NCBI GenBank assembly: GCA_018401695.1
Contig: JAGYKD010000001.1
Location: 284,016 to 348,015 of the forward strand
Length of the DNA: 64,000 bases
Origin: Flavobacteriales bacterium
GTDB taxonomy: Bacteria; Bacteroidota; Bacteroidia; CAIKAF01
Direction of reading: 5' to 3'
The notes beneath the pieces are model-generated. The model ran no database searches. It had not been told where the DNA came from and worked only from the letters and a program-made list of their open reading frames with translations. Every line of letters begins with the position of its first letter. The first letter of the stretch is position 1. This document shows, piece after piece, positions 8,385-16,917 of the stretch. A program made the translations under genes and the position numbers.

Positions 8385-9577
8385 TGCGCAATTCATTAAA
8401 AACATATGTTCAAAGACCCGATGTATGGATTCTAGCGGCACTATTCTTGCCTTTGCTTCTGCATCTTTTTCGCTTTGGCCATTTGCATCGTCTCCAAGGC
8501 GCCATTTATCCGCCCCCAGTGCCTAAAATAGGCCTGCTAGCTTGGCACCAAGGACACTTCCAGCAACAAACCGAAGCATGGCTCAAACATTATGCCGGTG
8601 GCCGTGGACCTCTTTTACGACTCAACAATGAGTTCATGTACATCGCTTACGATCTTGCCAGGGCCGGCGGCGTAAAAACCGGTTACCAAGGCGAACTCTA
8701 CGAAAATGCCTATTGGGAAGATGCCCTAGGCATATACCAACCCAAAAACCGCCAAGCGGCCATCGACAGCATCCAAATATGGACTCGGTGGTGGAATCGA
8801 CTAGAGCAAAACGGCACAAAAATGCTCTTCATTGCTGCACCAAGCAAAGCCATTCACCGACCACAAAACTTCCCCGCGCTAAACAAGCCCAACGGTAATT
8901 ACCATTGGCTCAAAACCCACGCTCCACAGGCCACCAAGCATCTTTTGGACGTTCAGCAATGGTTCGACCTGGCTGCCGACACCGCCATATACCCCTTAAT
9001 CCCAAAGCACGGCATCCATTGGTCCTATTATGGAGAACAACTCTTTCTAGACTCGCTGCTGCAACGAATGAAGGCCTTAGGATTGAAAGGATTGCCGGAG
9101 CTTCGATTCAAAGGCTTGGAAACCAGCCGTTGGGCTCGCTATCGAGACGACGATCTTGAAAAAGGAATGAACCTCATTTTTAACCGAAAAGACGAAGAGC
9201 TTGCCTACCCAATCCTTGATTTAATGCAAGGCCCTACGCCCCCACAAGCCAAAGTACTGGTCATTTCCGACAGCTTTTACTGGGGTATTTTCAACGCAGG
9301 ACACCCCAACAATCTTTTTGCCGAACACGAATTTTGGTACTATTACGGCAGCCGATTTCCCAAGCCAAAAGAATTATCCTCCGACGTTCTTGCCCTGAGC
9401 CCAAAAGAACGACGTGCCTACCTGGAATCGCGCGACCTCATTATTTGGATATCTACCTCCCCCAACTACTGGAAAATGGGTCTACGCTTTCTCGCCGATG
9501 TGCACCGTATGGCTCCGGAATTAGGAATGGGGAGTGACGAGGTAAAGACGGGATGCCTCCCGTCTCTTAGTGACTAG
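8384..9577 (+). CDS. SGNH/AlgX-J-like acyltransferase partner; C-terminus runs into a repeat array
   Basis: 397 residues. An N-terminal hydrophobic segment (WILAALFLPLLLHLFRF, residues ~13-30) anchors a periplasmic domain. VLVISDSFYWG carries the presumed nucleophile serine in the DSF position of AlgX/AlgJ-like SGNH domains, and HGIHWSYYGEQ supplies the HW-S-G histidine motif, which sits unusually before the Ser block as in the AlgJ/DHHW group. It is coupled to the MBOAT gene by TAATG and probably finishes O-acylation outside the membrane. The last ~14 residues (SDEVKTGCLPSLSD) and the stop codon come from the first unit of the 36-bp repeat array, so the natural C-terminus may have been replaced or extended by the repeat. 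Confidence 0.75.
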   Translation: MRNSLKTYVQRPDVWILAALFLPLLLHLFRFGHLHRLQGAIYPPPVPKIGLLAWHQGHFQQQTEAWLKHYAGGRGPLLRLNNEFMYIAYDLARAGGVKTGYQGELYENAYWEDALGIYQPKNRQAAIDSIQIWTRWWNRLEQNGTKMLFIAAPSKAIHRPQNFPALNKPNGNYHWLKTHAPQATKHLLDVQQWFDLAADTAIYPLIPKHGIHWSYYGEQLFLDSLLQRMKALGLKGLPELRFKGLETSRWARYRDDDLEKGMNLIFNRKDEELAYPILDLMQGPTPPQAKVLVISDSFYWGIFNAGHPNNLFAEHEFWYYYGSRFPKPKELSSDVLALSPKERRAYLESRDLIIWISTSPNYWKMGLRFLADVHRMAPELGMGSDEVKTGCLPSLSD

Positions 9578-9927
9578 GTAAAGACGGGATGCCTCCCGTC
9601 TCTTAGTGACTAGGTAAAGACGGGATGCCTCCCGTCTCTTAGTGACTAGGTAAAGACGGGATGCCTCCCGTCTCTCAGTAACGAGGTAAAGACGGGATGC
9701 CTCCCGTCTCTTAGTGACTAGGTAAAGACGGGATGCCTCCCGTCTCTTAGTGACTAGGTAAAGACGGGATGCCTCCCGCCTCTTAGTAACGAGGTAAAGA
9801 CGGGATGCCTCCCGTCTCTTAGTGACTAGGTAAAGACGGGATGCCTCCCGCCTCTTAGTAACGAGGTAAAGGCGGGATGCCTCCCGTCTCTTAGTGACTA
9901 GGTAAAGACGGGATACCTCCCGTCTCT
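9533..9927. repeat. Eleven-unit tandem array of 36-bp hairpin repeats
   Basis: Units start at 9541 and every 36 bp to 9901 (the last is partial), after an 8-bp partial unit. Each holds GACGGGA-TGCC-TCCCGTC, a 7-bp perfect stem with a 4-base loop, then CTCTTAGTGACTAGGTAAA. Variants include GCC for GTC in the 3' arm (9757 and 9829 units), GGC in the 5' arm (9865) and TACC in the loop (9901). Because 36 is a multiple of 3, the minus strand is open throughout with a 12-residue period (RREASRLYLVTK). There are no unique spacers, so this is not a CRISPR array. Confidence 0.95.
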
Positions 9928-9942
9928 GATTGGTTTTTGGCC

Positions 9943-10095
9943 GCCTAATCCTGCTGTCAGCGGTAGTGCCCTGTCTCCGGCCCACGGTCTGCGGCCGCTC
10001 CGGGGTCTTCGTTCCTCAGCCTCCTCGCCTGGCCGCATACCGGGGCCCAAGCCGGGTCAGCTACCTGCTTCCATCAGGGGCGGGGGATTACGGAA
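9943..10095 (-). repeat. GC-rich structured intergenic element, minus orientation
   Basis: Read on the minus strand it ends GGCCGGAGACAGGGC ... GGATTAGGCGGCCAAAA, matching the 3' end of the element at 24296-24452 (GGCCGGAGACGGATTAGGC then GCCCAAAA). It is far richer in G and C than the neighbouring genes and contains self-complementary stretches. It belongs to the dispersed family also seen at 12465, 24296, 26968, 28962, 30786, 34005, 43250, 47535 and 61705. Confidence 0.55.
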
Positions 10096-10251
10096 ACTGT
10101 GAAGCGCTTGGACAATATCCATAAGCTTTCTAGAGCGTTGACGCGTTGTAGTTTCAAGTTTCAAATCCTAGCAAAAGTGTTAGGGCCGAAGTTCCTGACT
10201 CCAAGATGCTGACTGTAGCCTCTGCACGAAGCGTTAGACCAGAACCACCGT

Positions 10252-10378
10252 CTGCATTTGATTAGGGTGTAATTCATACTCAGCGGCAAGCTCCGAAATG
10301 GTCTTGCGCCCTTTAATGGCTTCCAAGGCTAATCTTGGTCTTGAAGGCCGAACCGAACGTTTTTCTTTGTTTGCTCAT
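10252..10378 (-). pseudogene. IS3-type transposase OrfA remnant (5' end only, frameshifted)
   Basis: From the ATG at 10378 the minus strand reads MSKQRKTFGSAFKTK, then after a one-base shift LALEAIKGRKTISELAAEYE and LHPNQ. This is the helix-turn-helix start of IS3-family OrfA proteins, which bind the element ends. The similarity stops after PNQ, and no orfB, inverted repeat or second end is present. The upstream flank (10131-10250) carries MITE-like scraps such as GCGTTGACGCGTTGTA. This is the decayed stub of an insertion sequence. Confidence 0.7.
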
Positions 10379-10523
10379 AAACGAAATTTAAGCATTTGCA
10401 TTTTGTAGTCCTGTTTTGGCCGACCACTACACTTTACCCACCGCCCTTGAATGCAAACAATACCCTGCCCGACGATCTTCGTTTACTCGCTTTATTTTCT
10501 TTCCTTTAGGGAAATATTTGGGT

Positions 10524-12179
10524 ATGTTTTTTCGTATCATTTGTTCGTTGATGCTACTAAGCATCATTAATATTTCAGGTGTAGCTCAGGGGGTTAAAAT
10601 CTCCCCCTCCGGAGGAGCTCCCGATCCTTCCGCAGTGTTGGAATTGGCAGACACCTCCAAAGGTCTTCTTTTAACCAGGCTCAGTACATCTCAGCGAAAC
10701 ACTATCCAAAACCCACCCGACGGATTGGTAATTTACAATACGGACAATGCTTGTTTTGAGGGTTATACCAGCGGAAATTGGCGCCCATTGGCTTGCTCAT
10801 GCCCAAGTTTAGTGGCAGGCACCATACAAACCATTCCGGCCCAACCGGTGGGAAATCAAACGATACAGTTTAGCGTATCAAATCCCCAATCAGGCTATAC
10901 CTATGCTTGGCAGTTTGCTTCCGGAACGCCCGCTTCCGGCACCGGAACGCAAAGTTCTGCTTCCTTTGGGCAAGCCGGAACTTATCAGGTAGTGCTTAGC
11001 AGCACGGATGCCCAGCTTTGCAGCCGCACCGATACTTTTCAGGTAACGGTTGGGACCTGTCCGCCCAATTTCCCTCAGTCGACCTTTACTCCAGCTTCAG
11101 GAACAACTACTTCAGGGGTACCCTTTGTTCCGGATGCACCCAACCTCAATTATGCCTGGACTTTTCAGGGAGGGACACCGGCCTCTTCGAATGTGGCCAA
11201 CCCAACAGTAAGCTGGGCCAATGCCGGCGTTTACAACGTTAGTCTTATAGCTACAGACCCGGTCAGCGGTTGCGCAGATACCACCAACAGCCAAATAACT
11301 ATTGTCAATTTTAGTTGCCGCAATTTTTCGAATGCCGGAGCCACAGGACGGTTCGGGCCTTCTCAAGCGCAAGTAAATTCCGCCTACACCAATACCACTT
11401 TGCAGGGTGAGGTTACCGTAAGCCAAACCGGCATTCAGGAATGGACTGTGCCCTTTACCGGAACCTTTAGAATAGAGTGTTTCGGTGCCCAAGGGGGCAG
11501 TTTTGGAGGAGCCAGCGGAGGTCAGGGTGCGCGTATGCGTGGAGATTTCCAATTAACTCAGGGCGCCGTACTTCGGATTATGGTTGGCCAACAGGGCACC
11601 GGATCCGGAAATGCCGGCGGTGGCGGTGGCGGCTCCGGTGTTTATACTGGAAATCAAGTGCTTATTGCTGCCGGAGGGGGTGGCGGGGTGTCCTCTAACG
11701 GCGAAGCCGGAAAACCCGGCCTTACCGGAAATTCTGGCGGAAACTCATCGGGAACAGGAGGAACCAATGGCTCAGGCGGAGGTAAGGGATTTGTGAGCGG
11801 AGATTGTGGTTGGGGCAGCGGCGGCGGCGGTTGGTCGGGCTCAGGATTTGGTGGCAACTCGGGTGGAGATGGCGGTATTGGCAGTCCGGGCGCTGCAGGT
11901 GGTGGAATTAGTGTGCAAGCCGGCGGTATCGGAGGTGTGAATGGCGGGTGCAACTTTACCAATACCGGACTAGGAGGATTTGGATTTGGAGGCGGTGGCC
12001 ATGGCGTGTATGGCGGCGGCGGCGGCGGCGGTTATTCCGGCGGTGGCGGCGGTCAGTATGTAGATAGCAGCGGAGAGCGTTCCGGAGGTGGCGGCGGCTC
12101 CTTCAACAATGGATTGAACCCAAGCAATAGCCAAGGCGTACAAACCGGACATGGTGCGGTTACCATTTGTACGCCCTAA
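10524..12179 (+). CDS. Secreted PKD and ALK/LTK-like glycine-rich domain protein (copy 1)
   Basis: 551 residues from the ATG at 10524, chosen because it opens the signal peptide MFFRIICSLMLLSIINISGVAQ; the in-frame extension to 10416 does not look coding. Order: signal; a Bacteroidota N-terminal module GVKISPSGGAPDPSAVLELA ... DGLVIYNTDNACFEGY; two PKD-like repeats (each with YAW-F and an AGTY or AGVY turn); a C-terminal domain from about residue 268. That domain begins CRNFSNAGATGRFGPSQAQV, continues GIQEWTVPFTGTFRI and ECFGAQGG, then long poly-glycine runs, and ends GHGAVTIC, closely echoing the glycine-rich domain of ALK/LTK receptors (PF12810). There is no T9SS tail. Paralogues lie at 34242 and 35542. 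A surface-exposed or matrix role is inferred. Confidence 0.85.
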   Translation: MFFRIICSLMLLSIINISGVAQGVKISPSGGAPDPSAVLELADTSKGLLLTRLSTSQRNTIQNPPDGLVIYNTDNACFEGYTSGNWRPLACSCPSLVAGTIQTIPAQPVGNQTIQFSVSNPQSGYTYAWQFASGTPASGTGTQSSASFGQAGTYQVVLSSTDAQLCSRTDTFQVTVGTCPPNFPQSTFTPASGTTTSGVPFVPDAPNLNYAWTFQGGTPASSNVANPTVSWANAGVYNVSLIATDPVSGCADTTNSQITIVNFSCRNFSNAGATGRFGPSQAQVNSAYTNTTLQGEVTVSQTGIQEWTVPFTGTFRIECFGAQGGSFGGASGGQGARMRGDFQLTQGAVLRIMVGQQGTGSGNAGGGGGGSGVYTGNQVLIAAGGGGGVSSNGEAGKPGLTGNSGGNSSGTGGTNGSGGGKGFVSGDCGWGSGGGGWSGSGFGGNSGGDGGIGSPGAAGGGISVQAGGIGGVNGGCNFTNTGLGGFGFGGGGHGVYGGGGGGGYSGGGGGQYVDSSGERSGGGGGSFNNGLNPSNSQGVQTGHGAVTICTP

Positions 12180-12464
12180 TGAAGCGGCAAACGCCTTGAA
12201 TTTTCTCATTGGAACGGCAAACCTGTGGAGCTGTTGGCCTATAGCTTTTTGCCTGCCACCCGGTCCTGACGCTGCGGTTTCTATCTTTACTTACGTGGCA
12301 TTCCAAGGCTATGAATCAGCATCTTCGATTCAGGAATTTCGGTTTGAAGACACCTATACTTTTGGTTTCCAGCTAGATTTAGGGTCAGTGTTTCTTGTGC
12401 CGGACTTGATCCGGCCCTGAGGTTCCAACATAAAAAGACAGGGCAGGAAAAATAGCCTATGGGC

Positions 12465-12627
12465 AGTGCGTGAGGGATAGCAGCGGAAAGCCCGCAGGGT
12501 CGGAGCGTGGGGATGCCGGAGGCCAAAGGGCGACCGGAGGAAGCCCCTTTGGGCCCGAGCAGCCCCCGCTTTCGGACCGAGGACTTGCAGTGGATAGCCC
12601 GACCCAAAGGGGCACGCCAAAAAATCA
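12465..12627 (+). repeat. GC-rich structured intergenic element, plus orientation
   Basis: 5' block GGGATAGCAGCGGAAAGCCC; hairpin with arms GGCCAAAGGGC (12521-12531) and GCCCCTTTGGGCC (12543-12555) around the loop GACCGGAGGAA; then CCGAGGACTTGCAG, GATAGCCCGACC and the 3' end GGGGCACGCCAAAAAATC. It fills most of the 517-bp gap 12180-12696 between the glycine-rich protein and dnaG. The remainder (12180-12464) contains no gene that I can support. Confidence 0.7.
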
Positions 12628-12696
12628 GTTAAGGATACATGGTTCGGCCTTCAAAAACTAAAAAAACCGGAGGAGAGGTGCAAGGAATCGATGTTT

Positions 12697-14736
12697 TTAG
12701 CGGGATGGGTTTAGAACAACCCGATGCAACTCTCTGCTAAAATGCTGGGTCAAATCGACGTAGTTTTGGATTTCACGCAGCATTTGCATGACCTGCTGTT
12801 CGTTGAAGGTGGCGCCCGAGGTGGTAAGTTCTTTGAGTTTGTTTCTGGCGTTTTCGGCGAGGCCGCGCACTACTTCCAATTTGAACCTAAATATGGATTG
12901 CATGACGTTACGCCTCAATAGATCTTCTTCTTTTTCGGTAGCAATATTGTAGCGTTTTTCCCAGTTTTCGCTGAGGTTGTGTTGGTCGCTGACCAGGTTA
13001 ATGGCGAGGGTTCGAATTTCCATATTGCTGTGTCTCAAAAACAAAGGGGTAATATCGGCTTCTCTTTGCTCTTGCTCCAAGGTCTCAATCTCTTCCAAAG
13101 CACGTAAAAAAGTTGGGTGGCTAAAGCCAAGGTCATCTGCGTGAATTTCGTCGAGTATAAAGGTGGTAACCGAAATCAGCTCCGGGCTTTGTACCGCCGG
13201 GTCTTCCGCTGCCTCAAGCGCCTGCATTTTCTCGTTGCCGTAAAGCAGAATCAGACGCAGCAGTTCGCGTTCTTGCCTGTGGCGCAGGCTCAGTTCGTCC
13301 GGTATGGTGGTGGATTCGTCTGGCGCTTGGGGCCTTTGGTCGTCCACTTCCGGCATAGGCGCCTGAGGAAAAGGGACTTGGGGACTTGCTTCGGTCTTTT
13401 GGGCTTGCTTTTCCTGCGCTTCTTGCTTCTTTTTGAATTGCCGGCGCAGTATGCTGTTGAGCTCGGTCATTAAGCTTCCCTCATCCATGCCCATACGTTC
13501 GGCACAGTCGGTAATAAGCAGCGTTCGCGTAAGCTTGTCCGGAACCAGGGCAATGCTTTGCACCAGCTCTTTTAATACTTCAGCCTTTTTGAGGGGGTCT
13601 TTTCCGGCATCTTGAATCAGCAATTGGGTTTTAAAGGCAATAAAGCCTTGTTCGTTGTCCGCAAGAAATGCCTTTAACTCATCGCTGCTCTTGTTCTTAG
13701 CAAAAGAGTCTGGGTCCTCCCCTTCCGGAAACAGGACCACACGCACCTGCATTCCCTCTTCCAAAAGCATGTCAATTCCTCTAAAGCTGGCTTTAATTCC
13801 CGCAGGATCGCCATCATACAGCAAAGTAACCTGTGGGGTAAATCGGCGAATCAGCCGAATTTGGCCGGTAGTGAGGCTGGTTCCGGAGGAAGCCACCACG
13901 TTTTTTACGCCGGACTGATGGAGCGCAAGCACATCGGTATAGCCCTCCACCAAATAGCAACGGTCCTCCTTTATCATGGCCTGCTTGGCTTGAAACAAGC
14001 CGTAGAGCACGTCGCGCTTGGAATAAATAAGCGATTCCGGGCTGTTGATGTATTTAGGACTCCGCTCTTTTTTTACCAGGTATCGCCCTCCAAAAGCCAA
14101 AGTTCTTCCGGAGGCGCTAAGAATGGGAAACATAACCCGTTCCCGGAACATGTCGGTGGGCTTGTCGTTCTTGGTCAATAAACCCAGCTCTTTCAGATAA
14201 TCTACCTTATAGCCTTCCTTTGTGGAAGCTTCGGCAAAGCTATGCCAATCTTTTGGCGCGTAACCCAAACGAAATTCGCGAATGAGCTCATCAGTAAAAC
14301 CTCTTTCGCGCAAATAGCTGAGTCCGGCCAGTTTGCCCTCTTCGCTTTCCCAAAGTTGGCTATGAAACCATTTGGCAGCGAATTCATTAATGGCAAAAAG
14401 AGATTCTCGGTGGTCGTAAGCTGCCTTCTCCTCCGGATCGGGCTCCTTTTCTTGAATCTCAATACCGTAGCGCTTGGCAAGGTTTCTTAAGGCTTCGGGA
14501 TAGGTGAAATGTTCGAGTTCCATAAGAAACCGTACGGAATCGCCGGCAGCACCACATCCAAAACACTTATAAATTCCTTTGGCAGGAGCCACCGAAAAAC
14601 TAGGAGTCCTTTCGTCGTGAAAGGGACAAAGCCCAAACATATTGGTGCCGCGTCGGCGCAGCCGCACATAATCGCCTACCACTTCTTCGATTCGAGCGGC
14701 ATCGCGTATGGCTTGGACTGTTTCGGGCGGTATCAT
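12697..14736 (-). CDS. dnaG: DNA primase
   Basis: Makes RNA primers at the replication fork for DnaB and DNA polymerase III. 679 residues, within the normal range. N-terminal CHC2 zinc-binding module: MFGLCPFHDERTPSFSV and YKCFGCGAAGDSVRF. TOPRIM core: YLVEGYTDVLALHQSGVKN, then SSGTSLTTGQIRLI and TLLYDGDPAGIKAS with the metal-binding acidic residues. The C-terminal ~220 residues form the helicase-binding region, preceded by a Lys/Gln/Pro-rich linker (QEAQEKQAQKTEASPQVPFP). It is last in a minus-strand run with the EamA transporter (35-bp gap) and the HemC-like gene, though the link is probably only positional. Confidence 0.96.
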   Translation of the reverse strand: MIPPETVQAIRDAARIEEVVGDYVRLRRRGTNMFGLCPFHDERTPSFSVAPAKGIYKCFGCGAAGDSVRFLMELEHFTYPEALRNLAKRYGIEIQEKEPDPEEKAAYDHRESLFAINEFAAKWFHSQLWESEEGKLAGLSYLRERGFTDELIREFRLGYAPKDWHSFAEASTKEGYKVDYLKELGLLTKNDKPTDMFRERVMFPILSASGRTLAFGGRYLVKKERSPKYINSPESLIYSKRDVLYGLFQAKQAMIKEDRCYLVEGYTDVLALHQSGVKNVVASSGTSLTTGQIRLIRRFTPQVTLLYDGDPAGIKASFRGIDMLLEEGMQVRVVLFPEGEDPDSFAKNKSSDELKAFLADNEQGFIAFKTQLLIQDAGKDPLKKAEVLKELVQSIALVPDKLTRTLLITDCAERMGMDEGSLMTELNSILRRQFKKKQEAQEKQAQKTEASPQVPFPQAPMPEVDDQRPQAPDESTTIPDELSLRHRQERELLRLILLYGNEKMQALEAAEDPAVQSPELISVTTFILDEIHADDLGFSHPTFLRALEEIETLEQEQREADITPLFLRHSNMEIRTLAINLVSDQHNLSENWEKRYNIATEKEEDLLRRNVMQSIFRFKLEVVRGLAENARNKLKELTTSGATFNEQQVMQMLREIQNYVDLTQHFSRELHRVVLNPSR

Positions 14737-14771
14737 TGGGGTAAAAATACGAAACTAATACCTAGCCTGAC

Positions 14772-15680
14772 TTAGCTTTGACCTTTGGTTTGACGCTTTG
14801 TGGACTTAAAGGCGACCAAATATACTCCTACAAAAATAAAGCTTGCACAAGCTAGGGTAATCCAAGTTAAATGATCCTTTCCTACGGATATGCTGTACAG
14901 ACCCGCCACCAGGGGCTGTCCGTAAATAAACATGCTCACCAAACTGGCATTTACATGCTGCAAGGCAAACAAATTGAGAAAGTAGGCAAGAATAGTAACC
15001 CCAATAATTACATAAGCAACCCGCCCCCAAACGTCAAGCGGAATAATGGTCAGGTCGGTATGTAAAAGATCCGGCAGGCCAAACACCAAAGTCATGGGTA
15101 GGCCAAAAGTAAAGACATAACGGATAACGGTTATGGGTTTGTACTTGCGCATCAGCGGCTTAGAAAGCACCAAATAAATAGAATACGATAAGGCATTTAA
15201 CAATATTAAGGTATTTCCAAAGGAAGCTTTTGCCTCAAAGCCTTCAGCCCCGGGTGCCGACAATATGAGCCATATGGCCCCGAAGGCCCCCAAAAAAATA
15301 CCGGAAATTTTTCTAAGATTGAGAGCCTCAAGCCCTAGCAGTGCCGAAAGCAACAAAACCATGATGGGAGTGCTGGTCATCATTACGGCGGAATTGATGG
15401 GAGTACTTAGGCTCAGCCCCCAAAAAAAGAGGGTTTGATTGAGCGCCACGCCAAAAAGTCCACAGGCGGCAATCCGAAACCAGTCCTTGGGATCTACTCG
15501 CTCCAACTTTTGCCCCACCAACAACAGCCAAAAAACAACTACCGCACCTATGGCTCTTAAGGTAATGAGTCCGGGAGCATGCATATATGCAGGCATGATG
15601 CCTTGGGCAATGGTATAATTCAGACCATAAAAAACGTTTACCGTGGCAAGTGCCACTAGGGCAAGGGTACGTGGATTCAC
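14772..15680 (-). CDS. EamA-family (DMT) transporter
   Basis: 302 residues with about ten hydrophobic segments arranged as two five-helix EamA repeats, the standard architecture of drug/metabolite exporters. The first repeat starts ALVALATVNVFYGLNYTIAQ; the second starts near GNTLILLNALSYSIYLVLSK. The basic tail STKRQTKGQ fits the positive-inside rule. An inner-membrane exporter is likely, but the substrate cannot be named. Gaps of 35 bp to dnaG and 50 bp to the HemC-like gene suggest a shared transcript. Confidence 0.85.
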   Translation of the reverse strand: MNPRTLALVALATVNVFYGLNYTIAQGIMPAYMHAPGLITLRAIGAVVVFWLLLVGQKLERVDPKDWFRIAACGLFGVALNQTLFFWGLSLSTPINSAVMMTSTPIMVLLLSALLGLEALNLRKISGIFLGAFGAIWLILSAPGAEGFEAKASFGNTLILLNALSYSIYLVLSKPLMRKYKPITVIRYVFTFGLPMTLVFGLPDLLHTDLTIIPLDVWGRVAYVIIGVTILAYFLNLFALQHVNASLVSMFIYGQPLVAGLYSISVGKDHLTWITLACASFIFVGVYLVAFKSTKRQTKGQS

Positions 15681-15730
15681 CCTTCAAAGGTAGCTTAGGA
15701 ATTGACGAAAAACAGGGCTTAATAAAAAAT

Positions 15731-16600
15731 TCACAGCACTTCGGAAGGCAGGCCGGTGGGTAGGCCTTTCTTGTGCAGTTCACGCATGACCTGACCCAAG
15801 ACCAAGTATGGGCTGGAATAAGGAATCACACGCCTATAGGTAATGGCAGATGACAAGGCAGTCCCCGGCACCCACAATTCAATTTTGAGCTTATTCCTTT
15901 GAAGACAGGATATACGCACACCCGCCAATTGTCCGGAAAGATTATAGACATCATGGGCCAAGCGCCGCTCCAACTGCACCAGGAAGCTGGTAACCGGATC
16001 CACAATAGCATTTACCATCCAAGAACTAGGTTCTTTTTCAGCTCTTCGTACTACCGCCCAATGGCCGGTTCCCGGCGCTCCAATAAGCGTTGGCAGAAGC
16101 CGATACAAGGGCTTAGGGGTTTCTACCAACCTCAATTCTGAAACGGATGCCACCCGCGTTTTAGCCCCAAACCCTTGGCCGAGAGCGGTTGGAAAACCGG
16201 ATTGGGAGGGCAAAGGATGTACTTGCAGACATTCGGGATGTTTTTCCTTGTAAGCAGCTGCAGAAACAGCATCGGAGGCCACAAAAAAGGTAGGACGCTG
16301 GTCGTTACCTAATGCAGCTAAATACCTTGAGCGTCCGGGTATGGCACCTGCTACGCACAAATCGGAAGACAATTGCAAAGGGAGATGCCTCGCGGAAATA
16401 ACCAATACATCGGCCCGTCCACTGCGTACTTGGAATAAATGCCGGTCAATATCCGGTTGGTTGGTTTCCATATCAATTAAGCCGTCATCCATTAGATGCA
16501 CTTTGGCACCCAATTGACTTAAACGCTGAAACGCCAGATCTCCTAAAGCTTGTTGGTACGGGAAAGTCGGTATGTTTAGTCTAAGGTATCGGTGGGCCAT
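15731..16600 (-). CDS. HemC-like protein (hydroxymethylbilane synthase fold, cofactor cysteine missing)
   Basis: 289 residues. The order of blocks follows porphobilinogen deaminase: LRLNIPTFPYQQALGDLA (for RIGTRGSxLALWQA), VRSGRADVLVISARHLPLQL (for GEIDLAVHSLKDLP), AGAIPGRSRYLAAL, FFVASDAVSAAAYKE (for VGTSSLRRxAQ), LIGAPGTGHWAVVRR (for PAPGQGALAIE) and a C-terminal domain with VQLERRLAHDVYNLSGQLAG. In true HemC the last block contains the dipyrromethane-binding cysteine (GGC); here it is SGQ, and the substrate-binding arginines of GTSSLRR are also changed. It is therefore unlikely to make hydroxymethylbilane. It could be a diverged binding protein. Family membership is inferred by eye from aligned blocks, so moderate certainty. 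Confidence 0.55.
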   Translation of the reverse strand: MAHRYLRLNIPTFPYQQALGDLAFQRLSQLGAKVHLMDDGLIDMETNQPDIDRHLFQVRSGRADVLVISARHLPLQLSSDLCVAGAIPGRSRYLAALGNDQRPTFFVASDAVSAAAYKEKHPECLQVHPLPSQSGFPTALGQGFGAKTRVASVSELRLVETPKPLYRLLPTLIGAPGTGHWAVVRRAEKEPSSWMVNAIVDPVTSFLVQLERRLAHDVYNLSGQLAGVRISCLQRNKLKIELWVPGTALSSAITYRRVIPYSSPYLVLGQVMRELHKKGLPTGLPSEVL

Positions 16601-16917
16601 AGGCTTTTGGTTGGAATTTGAACAAGAGATGGTGGAAAAAGAACAAAGGCGTGTATGAATTTAATGAATATTTAACAGAAACAAGACTTTTCCTCCGTTT
16701 AGACCCAAATAAACCATTTAGTTTTCTGCCATTTTAAAGTTTAAGTTAAAAATTATCGTAGGCACACGCATTTGATTGACCCAATTTTACAATTGGTTGA
16801 CATTTTCCAAAGAAATTTTTTTTCTAAAATTTTTGTTTACCCCAGGAACCGCAGCGGAAAAGCCCCTTTTAGGCTATCGTTCAATCTTTTTAGGCGGCTC
16901 AAAACGGCATTAAAAAG
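16601..16917. other. Intergenic region with no gene
   Basis: This 317-bp, mostly AT-rich gap lies upstream of the HemC-like gene and downstream of the repeat adhesin. Near 16850-16907 the phrase CGCAGCGGAAAAGCCCC followed by TTAGGCGGCTCAAAA resembles the 5' and 3' ends of the structured element family with the middle lost, so it may be a collapsed copy. No promoter with a clean TAnnTTTG box was found. Confidence 0.4.

Noticed and set aside
9533..9927. CRISPR array
   Set aside because: The units are contiguous and nearly identical over all 36 bp; there are no unique spacers and no cas genes.
9521..9985. A 154-codon minus-strand frame made of RREASRLYLVTK repeats
   Set aside because: It exists because the repeat unit is 36 bp, a multiple of three; no promoter, signal or known family supports it. 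It is kept only as a question in the array finding.
11654..11962. Proline-rich frames antisense to the glycine-rich genes (also 34922-35212)
   Set aside because: Glycine codons GGN read as proline codons on the other strand; these frames are by-products of the glycine-rich coding sequence.
12287..12661. Short frames between the glycine-rich protein and dnaG
   Set aside because: They cover the structured element at 12465-12627 and have its GC-rich, hairpin composition; no conserved protein features.
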